From contig JAJXVC010000002.1 of NCBI GenBank assembly GCA_021782295.1, positions 1 through 32,452 on the forward strand: a stretch of 32,452 nt of DNA. The letters are read 5' to 3'. The position numbers were made by a program, and so were the translations under genes. Source of the DNA: a bacterium (lineage in GTDB: Bacteria; Eremiobacterota; Eremiobacteria; Baltobacterales; Baltobacteraceae). Numbering within the stretch: position 1 is the stretch's first letter; each line of letters begins with the position of its first letter. Positions 13,203 through 21,457 of this stretch are shown in pieces. The notes below the pieces were generated by a model. It did not search any database. It had not been told where the DNA came from and was given only the letters and a program-made list of their open reading frames with translations.

Positions 13203-14011
13203 ACGGCCGAAACCTGCCGTGCCCATGCGGCTCGGGCGTGAAATATAAGCGATGCTGCGGGCGATCTGCGCCGGTTGTTCCGATCGCACCGAGGCGATCG
13301 ATTCAGGGCCCGGCGATAATGTGCCTGATGCCCACCCGTGGCGCGATCGCGGTGGAAACCGTGCAGTCGCTCTCGCGCACCGATCGCTTGACCATCGTAC
13401 TCCAGACGGTGGCCCGGAAGCCCGTCGACATCGCCCGGAACGAACTCGCCAACCTCGCACGAACCGCCGCCAAGTCGGCTCCCTTCACGCCATCGGGCGG
13501 CTGGTTCATCCTTTGGATCGACGATGATTCCTGGTGGCGCGCGGGCACTCTTACGCAGGCGATTCAATCACTCTACGATCATCCTGAGATCGATCTACTT
13601 GCCGGTTGGTTTAGCCCGCGCGCTGCCAATAGTTGCCCAGCGGTGCGCCGAATCGATGGGAGCTGGCCGCGCCCGGGCGTCAATTGCCAACCCGGAGACA
13701 TCGTCGAGGTCGAGCGCATCGGTTTCCATTTTGCCTTGCATCGCGCATCGCTACTCGACGATCTTCCAAGCGATCCGTTTGTACTGGACACAGTGGACGA
13801 GGCGGAAGATTTCGCTTTCTGTCGTCGTGCGCGAGCAGCGGGAAAACGGATATGGGTGCATACCGGGCTTCCCGTCGCTCACGTTGCCGACGATGGAAGC
13901 GCGTATCTGCCCGGAGAGCCTGCGTTCCGTATTCTCGGAGCCGAACTCCTCAAGGGCGATCAACCCGAAAGCCGCAGCTACGGCGTAAATGTCGATGCTC
14001 GCGCATCGTAA
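13199..14011 (+). CDS. SEC-C zinc motif fused to GT-A glycosyltransferase
   Basis: 270 residues from a GTG overlapping the preceding stop. Residues 5-21, NLPCPCGSGVKYKRCCG, are a full SEC-C zinc motif (C8, C10, C19, C20). From about 38 onward the protein looks like a family-2-type GT-A glycosyltransferase: PAIMCLMPTRG strand, the ARNELA helix, FILWIDDD with the metal-binding DDD at 108-110, a VERIGFHFALHRASLLDDL block and EDFAFCRRARAAGKRIWVHT near the end. It would transfer sugar from a nucleotide donor; target unknown (DNA base, virion protein or host surface). The combination of these two parts in one phage protein directly before terminase is uncommon. Confidence 0.75.
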   Translation: MNGRNLPCPCGSGVKYKRCCGRSAPVVPIAPRRSIQGPAIMCLMPTRGAIAVETVQSLSRTDRLTIVLQTVARKPVDIARNELANLARTAAKSAPFTPSGGWFILWIDDDSWWRAGTLTQAIQSLYDHPEIDLLAGWFSPRAANSCPAVRRIDGSWPRPGVNCQPGDIVEVERIGFHFALHRASLLDDLPSDPFVLDTVDEAEDFAFCRRARAAGKRIWVHTGLPVAHVADDGSAYLPGEPAFRILGAELLKGDQPESRSYGVNVDARAS

Positions 14012-14020
14012 GGGAAGGAT

Positions 14021-14509
14021 ATGCCTACATCCAACAAAGCCCCAAGGCCCCCGCGCACGCTCGCGAAGCTGCCGCGCAAGGCGCCTGCGCCACGGAAACC
14101 CGGCAGTGGAAACGGGCGAGAATTCCGCACCCCGGCGCAGCTTGAGCGGCAGGAGCGCGTATTTAACCTGAGCGTCATGCACGGAATGAGCGTCCGTAAA
14201 ATTGCGTCGCTGCTCGAACTCGATTACAAGACGGTGGTCAAAGATCTGCGATCCGAGGAAGCGCGGCGATCCGAGGAACTTGGCGAACGACGAGAGGCGG
14301 AGAAGGCGCGTGCGGTGGCATATTACGAGGCTATCGCAGACCGGGCAATTCGCATTTCGGCTGATCCGAAGATGCCAGGGGACACGGCGCGGTTAACGGA
14401 GGCGCTCAAGGCGCGCGAGCGCATCGACAAGATTCTCGGGATTGACGCGCCCGTGCAGATCGAGGCCGGTTTAGGAGCGTTTCTCGATGCCCTGAAGCCG
14501 AAAGAGTGA
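14021..14509 (+). CDS. Terminase small subunit (putative)
   Basis: 162 residues, preceded by AAGGGAAGGAT. A proline/lysine-rich N-terminus is followed by a helix-turn-helix at about 47-75 (RQERVFNLSVMHGMSVRKIA, then LLELDYKTVVKDLRSEEA). A long helix after it (RREAEKARAVAYYEAIADRA) is the kind that oligomerises, and the C-terminus contains IDKILGIDAPV. Small terminases recognise the packaging site through such domains. The large subunit follows in GTGA overlap, which supports the call; primary sequence alone would be weak. Confidence 0.75.
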   Translation: MPTSNKAPRPPRTLAKLPRKAPAPRKPGSGNGREFRTPAQLERQERVFNLSVMHGMSVRKIASLLELDYKTVVKDLRSEEARRSEELGERREAEKARAVAYYEAIADRAIRISADPKMPGDTARLTEALKARERIDKILGIDAPVQIEAGLGAFLDALKPKE

Positions 14510-15909
14510 GCCGAGCGGCCCAAGTCATCGCCGGCAAAACGCTCCTCGCCGAATGTCGTGATAATCCGGTGCGTTTTTGTCGTGAGGTGTTGGGGTTCGA
14601 CCCGCACGAAGGCCAGGAGCGATGGCTGCAGGGTTCAACAGCCGCAGAGAACGCCTTAGTCACGGGCAACCGGTGGGGCAAGAGCTTCGTTGCTGCGGCG
14701 AAGCGTATTCATCGCTGCTTCTATCGGCACGGATGGGATCTGCGGCGAATCGCGCAGATGGAAGCCGCGCATATGCCGTATCGTTCGATCAACGTCGCGA
14801 TCTCGGCGCAACAATCGCGACTGGTCTGGGATAACGCCGAGCGAATGCTCCGCAACCCGCGAGCATCGTGGATGGTGAAGTCGGTGAAGCAGGCGCCATT
14901 TCCACGCATCGAGTTTGCCAACGGGGCGATCTTTGAGGCACGCACGACCGGCGGCGATGGGAAGTACCTGCTCGGCGAAAACTACGACGACGTGAACTGG
15001 GATGAGGCCGCCTACGAGCCGCAGTTCCTGAAGGTTCGCGACAACGTCATCCGTATGCGCCTGGTCGATCGCGCCGGCAAGCTGGATTACACCTCGACCG
15101 GGAACGGCCGCAACGATTTCGGGCGCTATTTTCTCACTGGACTCCCCGGGCCGCATAAAGACCCGTTGCTGTATTCGCAGACAGGGCCGACCTCCGACAA
15201 TCCATACGTCGACCACGAGCGTATCACGCAGAACGCCGCGCGGATGAGCGACCGAATGCGCCGGCAGAATATCATGGGCGAGATCATCGATGGCGGCGGA
15301 GCGTTCTTTTCGGGTGCTGACCTTGATGCCGCGACCGACACGAGTCTCGAGTGCGCTCTCTGCGAGTTCGACGATGAGGAGCGCGAATCGCACGCGATCG
15401 TTTCGCACGACGGCAAAGTATGGTTGGAGTCTTTCGCAGGGCACCGCTACGTTCACGGATGGGATCTCGCCGATAAGGCCGATTTCACGGTCGGAACCAC
15501 CTGGGATATTTCGACGACTCCGAAAACGATGGTGGAGTTCGAGCGATTCAACCGGACGGGTTGGTCGCACGTCTACGACCGTATTCGGTTGCGACATCGA
15601 AAATACGGCCATGGCGAAACGTGGGTTGATGCAACGGGGATCGGCGACGTCATTCTCGATGAGTTGAAAGATATCAACGCAAAGGGCGTCAAGTTCACCG
15701 CACCAAGTAAAGCGGAGATGCTCGGGAACGTCCAGTCGATGCTCTCCAAGCGCGAGATCCGGTGGGCGCCGATCCGGGTGCTCGACGAAGAATTTCGGTT
15801 CTACGAGCGAGACGACGCAAAACTGATGACCGACTGCGTGATGAGCGTCGCGGTCGCCAGCGAAGGGATGCGCCGCGGTGGCGGCTTTGTCTACGCAGCG
15901 GTTCTATGA
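14506..15909 (+). CDS. Terminase large subunit
   Basis: 467 residues, GTG start. The packaging ATPase has a Walker A-like TGNRWGKS (53-60), Walker B DDVNWDEA (D166, E167) and a coupling motif in DYTSTGNGRNDF. The C-terminal RNase-H-like nuclease shows HGWDLADKADFTV, WVDATGIGDVILDEL and a final acidic position in KLMTDCVMSVAVA, giving the three metal-binding aspartates. It pumps DNA into the prohead and cuts the concatemer. Full length for the family. The portal gene follows after 10 bp. Confidence 0.93.
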   Translation: MSRAAQVIAGKTLLAECRDNPVRFCREVLGFDPHEGQERWLQGSTAAENALVTGNRWGKSFVAAAKRIHRCFYRHGWDLRRIAQMEAAHMPYRSINVAISAQQSRLVWDNAERMLRNPRASWMVKSVKQAPFPRIEFANGAIFEARTTGGDGKYLLGENYDDVNWDEAAYEPQFLKVRDNVIRMRLVDRAGKLDYTSTGNGRNDFGRYFLTGLPGPHKDPLLYSQTGPTSDNPYVDHERITQNAARMSDRMRRQNIMGEIIDGGGAFFSGADLDAATDTSLECALCEFDDEERESHAIVSHDGKVWLESFAGHRYVHGWDLADKADFTVGTTWDISTTPKTMVEFERFNRTGWSHVYDRIRLRHRKYGHGETWVDATGIGDVILDELKDINAKGVKFTAPSKAEMLGNVQSMLSKREIRWAPIRVLDEEFRFYERDDAKLMTDCVMSVAVASEGMRRGGGFVYAAVL

Positions 15910-15919
15910 GGGGTACAGC

Positions 15920-17311
15920 ATGAGTCGTCGTCGGCGTTCAGGATATGCGCACGCTCGCGCAATCGAGCCGATAGCGAAAGCGACCGCGAGTGCCGATCCG
16001 TACGCAAATATATCGGACGTCATCACGATGGGCGCAACGCGTCTGCCGGAGATGGAAACCTACTGGATGCTCCATCAAAAGCATCCATGGGTCGCAGCGT
16101 GCGTCAACCTCATCGCCAATACGGTGAGCGCGGATGGTTACGGCATCGATCCGGTTGGCAACGCCGAAAAGGACGATGACGACCCACGTATCGAGCAAAT
16201 CGAGCAGTTCATGGCAAAGGGATTCGTCGGCATGAGCCAACGCCGCGCGCGTTATGCTCTGGCGGTCGATATCTTGGTCTTTGGGCGTGCGTTTTTGCGT
16301 AAGAAGCGCGCAGGTCGCTTGGTTGTCGGGCTTGAGCGCTACGATCCGCGTCTCGTCCTGCCGAAGCCGAACGCCAATCGCACGGCGATTGAAACCTATC
16401 TCATCCGGTCGCGCAAAGCCATCGACACGAGCAGTCCGGAGATGATCGGCAGCTCAGCGTTTATGGCCTCTGAGCCCGTGAAGCCCGAGGACATCATCTT
16501 TTTCAATCGCGGTGGAGGCGATCAACTGCTCGGCGCGCCCAGCCCGCTCGAACACCTCGATCTCACGATCGGCCTGGACTTCGCTATCCGCCAGCATCGT
16601 CAAGGGTTCTTCAAGAACGGTGCCGTCCCGGGCATGGTGATGGTCAATACCGATGGCAACCGAGATCAGATTCTTGCCGCCGAAGCGATGATTCGGAACA
16701 CGAAGCGCGGCGCAGATAATGCGTATGCGACCTGGATGCTCAGCGGCTCGTGGGAAGTAAAGTCGCGCGGAACCGAAACCGTTGGGCAAAAGGATATCGA
16801 CTTCGCTAAGGGGTCGAGCCTCAATCGGGACGAGATCTGCGCTGTGTATCACGTCCCGCCGGGCAAGCTGCTCTTCGCTGCGGGCGCGTTGGGAAGTTCG
16901 GGCAAAGCCGAAGATGATGCGACCTTTCAGGAGCAGTGCGTCCTGCCGCTTGAGGAATCGATCTACGAGCACCTCACCAAAGGGCTCCTCGTCGATGAGT
17001 TCGACATCCTCGACCTGGAATTCGCGCCGAAGCGGCGTCATTCGTTGCGATATGACATGTTCGAAAAAGCCGCGCAGGTGGTGAACTTCGGCGGCACGAT
17101 CAACGAAGCCCGGGGGCTTGTGAATCTGCCGCCGATCGACTCGACGAAGTTCGATGTCGATGCGCCGCTGCTCGGAGCGCATACCGGGCCAAACGTCGCC
17201 TCGGACGAGCCACTGTCAGCAAGCGAGTCCACCAGTCAACAGATCGCGACGCCCGATGAGCAAGATGACGGAGTGGCAAAAACCGGCGCAAAGGGAAAAG
17301 CCTGGTATTAA
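15920..17311 (+). CDS. Portal protein
   Basis: 463 residues, HK97/SPP1-type portal. Recognisable parts are the N-terminal WVAACVNLIANTVSADGY, the DILVFGRAFLRKKRAGR wing, EDIIFFNRGGGDQLLGAPSP, then the clip/stem region FAIRQHRQGFFKNGAVPGM and LNRDEICAVYHVPPGKLLF. It forms the dodecameric ring through which DNA enters. Start at the ATG at 15920, with GAGGGG nine bases before; the frame upstream overlaps terminase. Its end carries a -1 slippery heptamer at 17293, ten bases before the stop codon, that may join it to the next gene. Confidence 0.93.
   Translation: MSRRRRSGYAHARAIEPIAKATASADPYANISDVITMGATRLPEMETYWMLHQKHPWVAACVNLIANTVSADGYGIDPVGNAEKDDDDPRIEQIEQFMAKGFVGMSQRRARYALAVDILVFGRAFLRKKRAGRLVVGLERYDPRLVLPKPNANRTAIETYLIRSRKAIDTSSPEMIGSSAFMASEPVKPEDIIFFNRGGGDQLLGAPSPLEHLDLTIGLDFAIRQHRQGFFKNGAVPGMVMVNTDGNRDQILAAEAMIRNTKRGADNAYATWMLSGSWEVKSRGTETVGQKDIDFAKGSSLNRDEICAVYHVPPGKLLFAAGALGSSGKAEDDATFQEQCVLPLEESIYEHLTKGLLVDEFDILDLEFAPKRRHSLRYDMFEKAAQVVNFGGTINEARGLVNLPPIDSTKFDVDAPLLGAHTGPNVASDEPLSASESTSQQIATPDEQDDGVAKTGAKGKAWY
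17293..17299 (+). promoter_or_regulatory. Candidate -1 frameshift site G GGA AAA in the portal gene
   Basis: In portal frame the bases read G-GGA-AAA, a canonical X-XXY-YYZ heptamer. A -1 slip makes the next codon AGC at 17299 and enters the open MuF-like frame. The portal stop TAA is ten bases further on. A modest stem (GGCG with CGCC, about 17314-17345) follows. The product would be a 731-residue portal-MuF fusion. Confidence 0.5.
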
Positions 17312-18114
17312 AAGGGCGCGAAAAGTTCACCAGCGGGCATCTCGCCAAGATCGAAGACGAGACGCCGTTTCTCGCCAAGAAGTTGCAGGTCGTACGCAAG
17401 CGCTACGAAGATGCGTTCTGGAAAGCTGCCGGTCTTGATCGAAAGTCATCCTCAGGCGACCAAGCCATCACCCCAGCGGAGGCGGCGGCGATCTCTTCGG
17501 CAATCCAGGGTTTAAGCGGCGAACTCTACGCCGAGGTATTGTGGGACGAGATGACCATTCTCGTCGATGCCGGCTGGAGCAACGCGCGTGCACTCCTCGC
17601 GATCGAAACCGGATTCGAGACGGTCCCGACGTGGGCGCTCTCGGAACTGGAAGCGAAGGTCAAGGCGTTTGGCGTGCTGGTCAATCAGCGCGAGCAGCAA
17701 GCGCTCGTCGACGCATTACAGGTGGCGCTCGCGAACGGATCTTCGATTCCCGCTACCGCCGCTTCGATCTCCGATACGTTCGCGCAAGGCTATCATATTT
17801 ATGCCGCCGACGGCACAACGCTTGAGCGCGTGATTCCAACGAATCAGTGGTCAGAAATGGTTGCCAGAACGGAGTTAAGCCGCGCGAGCAATGCGGGAAC
17901 GATGGCGCTCTATCGGGCTGCGCAGATCCAGCGAGTCGAGTGGGTGACCACCGAAGGCCCGAATGTCTGCCCGGTGTGCGACGAGGCCGATGGAACGACC
18001 GTGAATCTTGGAGACGTGTTCGATTTCGTTGACGTCGACTCGCCGCCGGCACACCCGCGTTGCGCGTGTGGAGTGCTCGCCGCAGATCCTGATATCGTGA
18101 CGGCGTCCTCGTGA
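17302..18114 (+). CDS. MuF/SPP1 gp7-like minor head protein
   Basis: The C-terminus is a clear phage Mu F-like domain: EMVARTELSRASNAGTMALY, NVCPVCDEADGT and DSPPAHPRCACGVL with its paired cysteines and histidine. Such proteins sit inside the head next to the portal and some help DNA exit. The frame has no ATG or GTG near its beginning; it opens after a TGA at 17266. Sensible choices are CTG 17302 (AAGGGA six bases before), TTG 17383 with no ribosome binding site, or entry by -1 frameshift from the portal at 17299. The segment GREKFTSGHLAKIEDETPFL before 17383 looks coding. Drawn from CTG, it is 270 residues. Confidence 0.85.
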   Translation: MVLKGREKFTSGHLAKIEDETPFLAKKLQVVRKRYEDAFWKAAGLDRKSSSGDQAITPAEAAAISSAIQGLSGELYAEVLWDEMTILVDAGWSNARALLAIETGFETVPTWALSELEAKVKAFGVLVNQREQQALVDALQVALANGSSIPATAASISDTFAQGYHIYAADGTTLERVIPTNQWSEMVARTELSRASNAGTMALYRAAQIQRVEWVTTEGPNVCPVCDEADGTTVNLGDVFDFVDVDSPPAHPRCACGVLAADPDIVTASS

Positions 18115-18269
18115 AGATAACCATCGAGCAGCGAGAAGCCTATCGGCGCGCTCGCGCAGAGCTCAACGAGCGCCTAAAAATCGAGAGCGAGAAGGTGCGA
18201 TTGCATCCGACGTATCGAGCGCTGACAATCGCGAAGTTTCAGGCGGAAATTCGTAAACTGTTTCGGTAG
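18111..18269 (+). CDS. Small basic helical protein, 52 aa
   Basis: GTG start in a GTGA overlap with the MuF-like gene. The sequence MKITIEQREAYRRARAELNE and onward is highly charged and helical, ending KFQAEIRKLFR then TAG. Its place between MuF and protease suggests a head component or assembly factor; function unknown. Confidence 0.65.
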   Translation: MKITIEQREAYRRARAELNERLKIESEKVRLHPTYRALTIAKFQAEIRKLFR

Positions 18270-18277
18270 GAGGATCG

Positions 18278-18577
18278 ATGGCTGTTCTCGCTCTTGGTCC
18301 GCGCGCCGCCGAGGCGATGCGCGCTTTGCACGCGGAGATGCGCCAGCGCATGGGGAACGCGATGCTGAAACCCCCGACCTTCTGGCGCGAGCTCGAGGCT
18401 GAATACGATCGCCGTCTCAAAGCAATCGTCCGTGAGGGTATGGGCGACGCATCCAACAACGAAATGGTGCGCGTAAAGTGCCCAACTTGCGATAGGACAG
18501 GGTCTGTCCCGCGCGATCAGCCGCGCTGGAGATGCTGCTGCGAAGATCACCACACGTTCGCGACCATGATTACCTAG
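18278..18577 (+). CDS. Hypothetical zinc-ribbon protein, 99 aa
   Basis: Strong ribosome binding site TAGGAGGATCG. The N-terminal 60 residues are helical (AAEAMRALHAEMRQRMGNAM, FWRELEAEYDRRLKAIV); the C-terminal part has CPTC followed by RWRCCCEDHH, enough ligands for one zinc. Lies among head genes; no family recognised. Its TAG is in frame with the next ATG ten bases on, which is probably chance. Confidence 0.68.
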   Translation: MAVLALGPRAAEAMRALHAEMRQRMGNAMLKPPTFWRELEAEYDRRLKAIVREGMGDASNNEMVRVKCPTCDRTGSVPRDQPRWRCCCEDHHTFATMIT

Positions 18578-18586
18578 GAGGCCGCT

Positions 18587-19063
18587 ATGAAAACGATAGC
18601 CGAGGTAGTAAAGAGCGCTCGCCAGGTTGCGGCCGTGCAAGCCTTCAAGGCCGTCAATGTCGATAACCAGGGCGTCATTATCGCGATCGGCGCGTCGGTC
18701 GGGCTCGATCGCGAGGACGATGCAGTAACAAGAGGCGCGCTTGTCGGCATGGCCTACGACTTCTGTGCAGCATCAAATCGCGAGTTTCGCGCCAATCACG
18801 ATGCAGACGCGATTCTCAAGGCTGATCTCGTGGCTTCGTTTCCGGGCGCGCCAATCCTCAAAAGCGGTGCGCTGTTGGCTCCGGGGTCAGAAATACCCGA
18901 TGACGATGAAATCATCGGGATCGACATTCGCAAAGGTAACGAGACGCATTGGTTCGTGGGGATTAAGCCACACGATCCTGCAATCACCGAGGCGGCTCGC
19001 AAAGGCGAGCTCGCCGGCTTAAGCTGGGGCGGCTACGCCCGGAAGGAAGACGCTCATGGCTAA
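18587..19063 (+). CDS. XkdF-like prohead protease (N-terminal portion)
   Basis: 158 residues with TAGGAGGCCGCT ahead of the ATG. The order of blocks fits phage prohead proteases of the XkdF type: NVDNQGVIIAIGASVGLDRE (the VD-x-QGD-like strand), AYDFCAASNREFRANHD, then a LVASFPGAPIL strand, and THWFVGIKPHDPAITEAARK followed by GELAGLSWGGYARK (family GEL-x-GFSIGG-x-A). The usual last strand, ITDI-x-x-x-E-x-SLV, is missing here but appears in the first 20 residues of the next gene in another frame. It would trim the scaffold and head proteins during maturation. Confidence 0.7.
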   Translation: MKTIAEVVKSARQVAAVQAFKAVNVDNQGVIIAIGASVGLDREDDAVTRGALVGMAYDFCAASNREFRANHDADAILKADLVASFPGAPILKSGALLAPGSEIPDDDEIIGIDIRKGNETHWFVGIKPHDPAITEAARKGELAGLSWGGYARKEDAHG

Positions 19064-20294
19064 GTCCATCACCGATATCGCCATCAACGAGCTCTCGCTC
19101 ATCTTTGGGCAGCACAAGGGCGAGGCGTGGTCTCCTGTCAACGCCGACGCGCAGGTGCTCACCGTTAAGGGAGACGCGCAGAAGTCGTTCGTATCGAGAT
19201 TTTTCGATTCGCTCAAGGCTAAAGGGTACATTATGGCCGACAACACGCCTGACGACATCGATCACGACGGCGACGGCGCCGATGACTACGAGCAGATCAT
19301 CTCGCTCGTTAGTACGCTCTTCTACGACCTGCAAAGCGCCATGTGCATCAGCGACGAGCAAGCGCGCACGATCGGCATCAAGACCGCGATCGACAACTTC
19401 CTCGCGGCGCTTGACGAGATGCGCGGCGATAAGGATGGCGAGAAGGAAAAGGCCGGCCGGCGTCATTCCGAAGCCGATAAAAAGCATCTCGCTGGAATCG
19501 CCGATGCCACCAAGGCGATCAACGATCACCTCGAAGCGCTCGGAACGCCCGCAGACGAGGACGACGATCTCGACGCGGACGGCAACGACGAGGATGCCGA
19601 CAAGGGCGCTCCCGGCGAGATCGACGGCGTGCGCGAAGACGGCCTTTCGCCTGATGAAAAGGCCAAAGACGACAAGGAGCCGTACGGTAAGGATGCTGAC
19701 TACGCGGATCCGGGCTTTCAGGAGGACGGCAAAAAGCGCTATCCGCTCGATACCAAAGAGCATGTCCGCGCCGCCGCGTCGTTTTTCGGGCGCAAAAAGA
19801 ATCGCTCGAAATACACCAAAGAGCAGCGCAAGCACATCGATGACGCGATTGCCGAGGCGAAGAAGAAGTTCGACATCAAGGCATCCGTGACGCCTGCGGT
19901 CGATGCGGCGGACGGCGAGCTCGCGGACATCAACAAACTTGTTGCAGAGAAAGCCGCCGAGATCGAAGCCCGAGTCAGCGAGAAGCTGTCGGCGGCGCAA
20001 GCCGCGTTCGACGCCGCGACGAAGGCCATCAAGGACGAGGCTCAGGCGCTCATCGACGCCGCGAAGTCTGAAGCGGAATCGGCGAAAGCCGCCGCGATGG
20101 AAGCCGAAGCGAAAGTCAAAGCGCTCGTGCAGGACGCCATGACGCCGAGCGCGCCGGGATTCGTGCCGACGCAGCGACTCGACGGTGGCAAAGCCGACGA
20201 TCCGGCTGCGCAGGCGACGAAGGCTGAACTGCTGGACGTGAAGCCGACGTCGATCGCCGAGGCGATCAAACTGCAAAACCTCATCCACTCCTAA
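19056..20294 (+). CDS. Scaffold-like protein with protease C-terminal strand and DUF6582-like domain
   Basis: 412 residues, overlapping the protease gene by 8 bp. Residues 4-18, SITDIAINELSLIFG, look like the last strand of an XkdF protease. Residues 60-80 hold DDIDHDGDGADDYE, a DxDxDG calcium-loop-like stretch. Around 210-270, DPGFQEDGKKRYPLDTKEHV then RAAASFFGRKKNRSKYTKEQ matches the DUF6582 pattern known from phage head-region proteins. Residues 285-375 are an Ala/Glu/Lys coiled coil typical of scaffolds. An internal ATG at 19233 with AAAGGG upstream could make the scaffold alone. It lies directly before the capsid gene, as scaffolds do. Confidence 0.75.
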   Translation: MAKSITDIAINELSLIFGQHKGEAWSPVNADAQVLTVKGDAQKSFVSRFFDSLKAKGYIMADNTPDDIDHDGDGADDYEQIISLVSTLFYDLQSAMCISDEQARTIGIKTAIDNFLAALDEMRGDKDGEKEKAGRRHSEADKKHLAGIADATKAINDHLEALGTPADEDDDLDADGNDEDADKGAPGEIDGVREDGLSPDEKAKDDKEPYGKDADYADPGFQEDGKKRYPLDTKEHVRAAASFFGRKKNRSKYTKEQRKHIDDAIAEAKKKFDIKASVTPAVDAADGELADINKLVAEKAAEIEARVSEKLSAAQAAFDAATKAIKDEAQALIDAAKSEAESAKAAAMEAEAKVKALVQDAMTPSAPGFVPTQRLDGGKADDPAAQATKAELLDVKPTSIAEAIKLQNLIHS

Positions 20295-20336
20295 ACTTTC
20301 CTGGCGCGCGCCGCGCGACTTCGGGAAACCAACACC

Positions 20337-20355
20337 GCTCGTTGTGTGAACGAGC
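20337..20355 (+). promoter_or_regulatory. Perfect 7-bp hairpin upstream of the capsid gene
   Basis: GCTCGTT (20337-20343), loop GTGTG, AACGAGC (20349-20355). It is followed 10 bp later by a terminator-like hairpin. It may stabilise the 5' end of the capsid mRNA or be an RNase processing site. Confidence 0.5.
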
Positions 20356-20365
20356 AATCTCACGA

Positions 20366-20395
20366 GAACGCCGCAATCGTGGCGTTCTTTCTTTT
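20366..20395 (+). terminator. Intrinsic terminator-like hairpin just before the capsid gene
   Basis: GAACGCC (20366-20372), 8-base loop, GGCGTTC (20381-20387), then TTTCTTTT. The capsid ribosome binding site GGAGG begins at the next base. It would partly stop transcription arriving from the scaffold gene, or act as a processing or stability element. Confidence 0.65.
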
Positions 20396-20408
20396 GGAGG
20401 AACGCCAA

Positions 20409-21443
20409 ATGAGTATGGAACAAGTGCAAAAAGCACTCGATACGGTCGTCGGCGCAAACCTGATTCGTCAGGATCTCAGCGCTACGATCTCGATCACCGA
20501 TGGCCGGCCGCGTCCGGTCTTGCAGCACGCTCCGGTCAACAAGGCTCGTGGCGTCGTCCACGAGTGGGACGAGCAGTCCCTCGTTGTGCCGGGATCGGGC
20601 GTCGCATCGTACGCCGATGGCACAACGCCAACGGCCGACGCCGTCGCGGCAGCGCAAAACTCGAACCAAACGTGCCGCATCGGTAAGACCGCGCAGGTTA
20701 CCGACGACATGGTCGCCGCCTTCACCGGTGGCGGCTCGTGGGTGCTCGCCGACGGCGAAACCGAAAAGCTCGTTCAGGAAGCGATCGACTTCCAAACGGA
20801 GCTCAAGACCCGCGAGGTACTCGACGAGTGCGAGTGGATGCACATCTCGGGCAACCACACGGTCGTATCGGGTTTCCCCGGCGGCCAGACCGACGGGCTC
20901 GTGACCTGGATCACCGCGAACGGTTACATCAACGCCAACGGGGGAACAGCGACGACGCCCGTGGCGTTTGCCGAGCAGACCGTGCGCGACACGATGCGCG
21001 GAGTCGCCGAAAAGTTCCCGGCGATGATGCCCGACACGATTCTCGTGCCGCCGGAGCTCAAAGCCGACTTCAATACCTTCACCGGTGCTGGAGCAGGCAA
21101 CCCGATCGTTCGCGTGCTGCCGAATAGCGAGGCTGTCAATGGCTTCGTCGCCGGCGTCCCGGAGGTGAAGTTCTACGACTCGGGCTACGGCGTGCTCGCC
21201 GTGCGCGAGGAGCCGAACCTCTCGCCGCTCTTCAACCCGCTGCTCTCGGGCGAGATCTACCAGAACGTCCTGCTCTACAACAGCAAGCAGGTTCGGCATT
21301 CGCAGCTGCGTCCGCTGGGCGCAGAGCAGCTCGCTCGCATCAATACGAGCGTGCAGCGCATGATCACCACGACGTTCGCCCAGGAGCACCGCGTTGCGAA
21401 GCATACGGCGATCATCCAGTACCAGAAATCGTCGGTAGCGTAA
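20409..21443 (+). CDS. Major capsid protein (SU10/HK97-fold type)
   Basis: 344 residues. Start at the ATG at 20409, after GGAGGAACGCCAA; a GTG at 20346 in the same frame would place the hairpin region inside the gene. The sequence follows the SU10 major-capsid (DUF5309-like) pattern: LIRQDLSATISITDGRPRPV near the start, KARGVVHEWDEQSL, IGKTAQVTDDMVAAF, the long E-loop helix VQEAIDFQTELKTREVL, a GFPGGQTDGLVTWI peripheral part, DTILVPPELKADFNTF and a tail with GEIYQNVLLYN and TFAQEHRVAKHTAI. It builds the icosahedral shell. Gene order, just after the scaffold and before connectors, agrees. Confidence 0.88.
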   Translation: MSMEQVQKALDTVVGANLIRQDLSATISITDGRPRPVLQHAPVNKARGVVHEWDEQSLVVPGSGVASYADGTTPTADAVAAAQNSNQTCRIGKTAQVTDDMVAAFTGGGSWVLADGETEKLVQEAIDFQTELKTREVLDECEWMHISGNHTVVSGFPGGQTDGLVTWITANGYINANGGTATTPVAFAEQTVRDTMRGVAEKFPAMMPDTILVPPELKADFNTFTGAGAGNPIVRVLPNSEAVNGFVAGVPEVKFYDSGYGVLAVREEPNLSPLFNPLLSGEIYQNVLLYNSKQVRHSQLRPLGAEQLARINTSVQRMITTTFAQEHRVAKHTAIIQYQKSSVA

Positions 21444-21457
21444 GGAGCTTCGTGACG

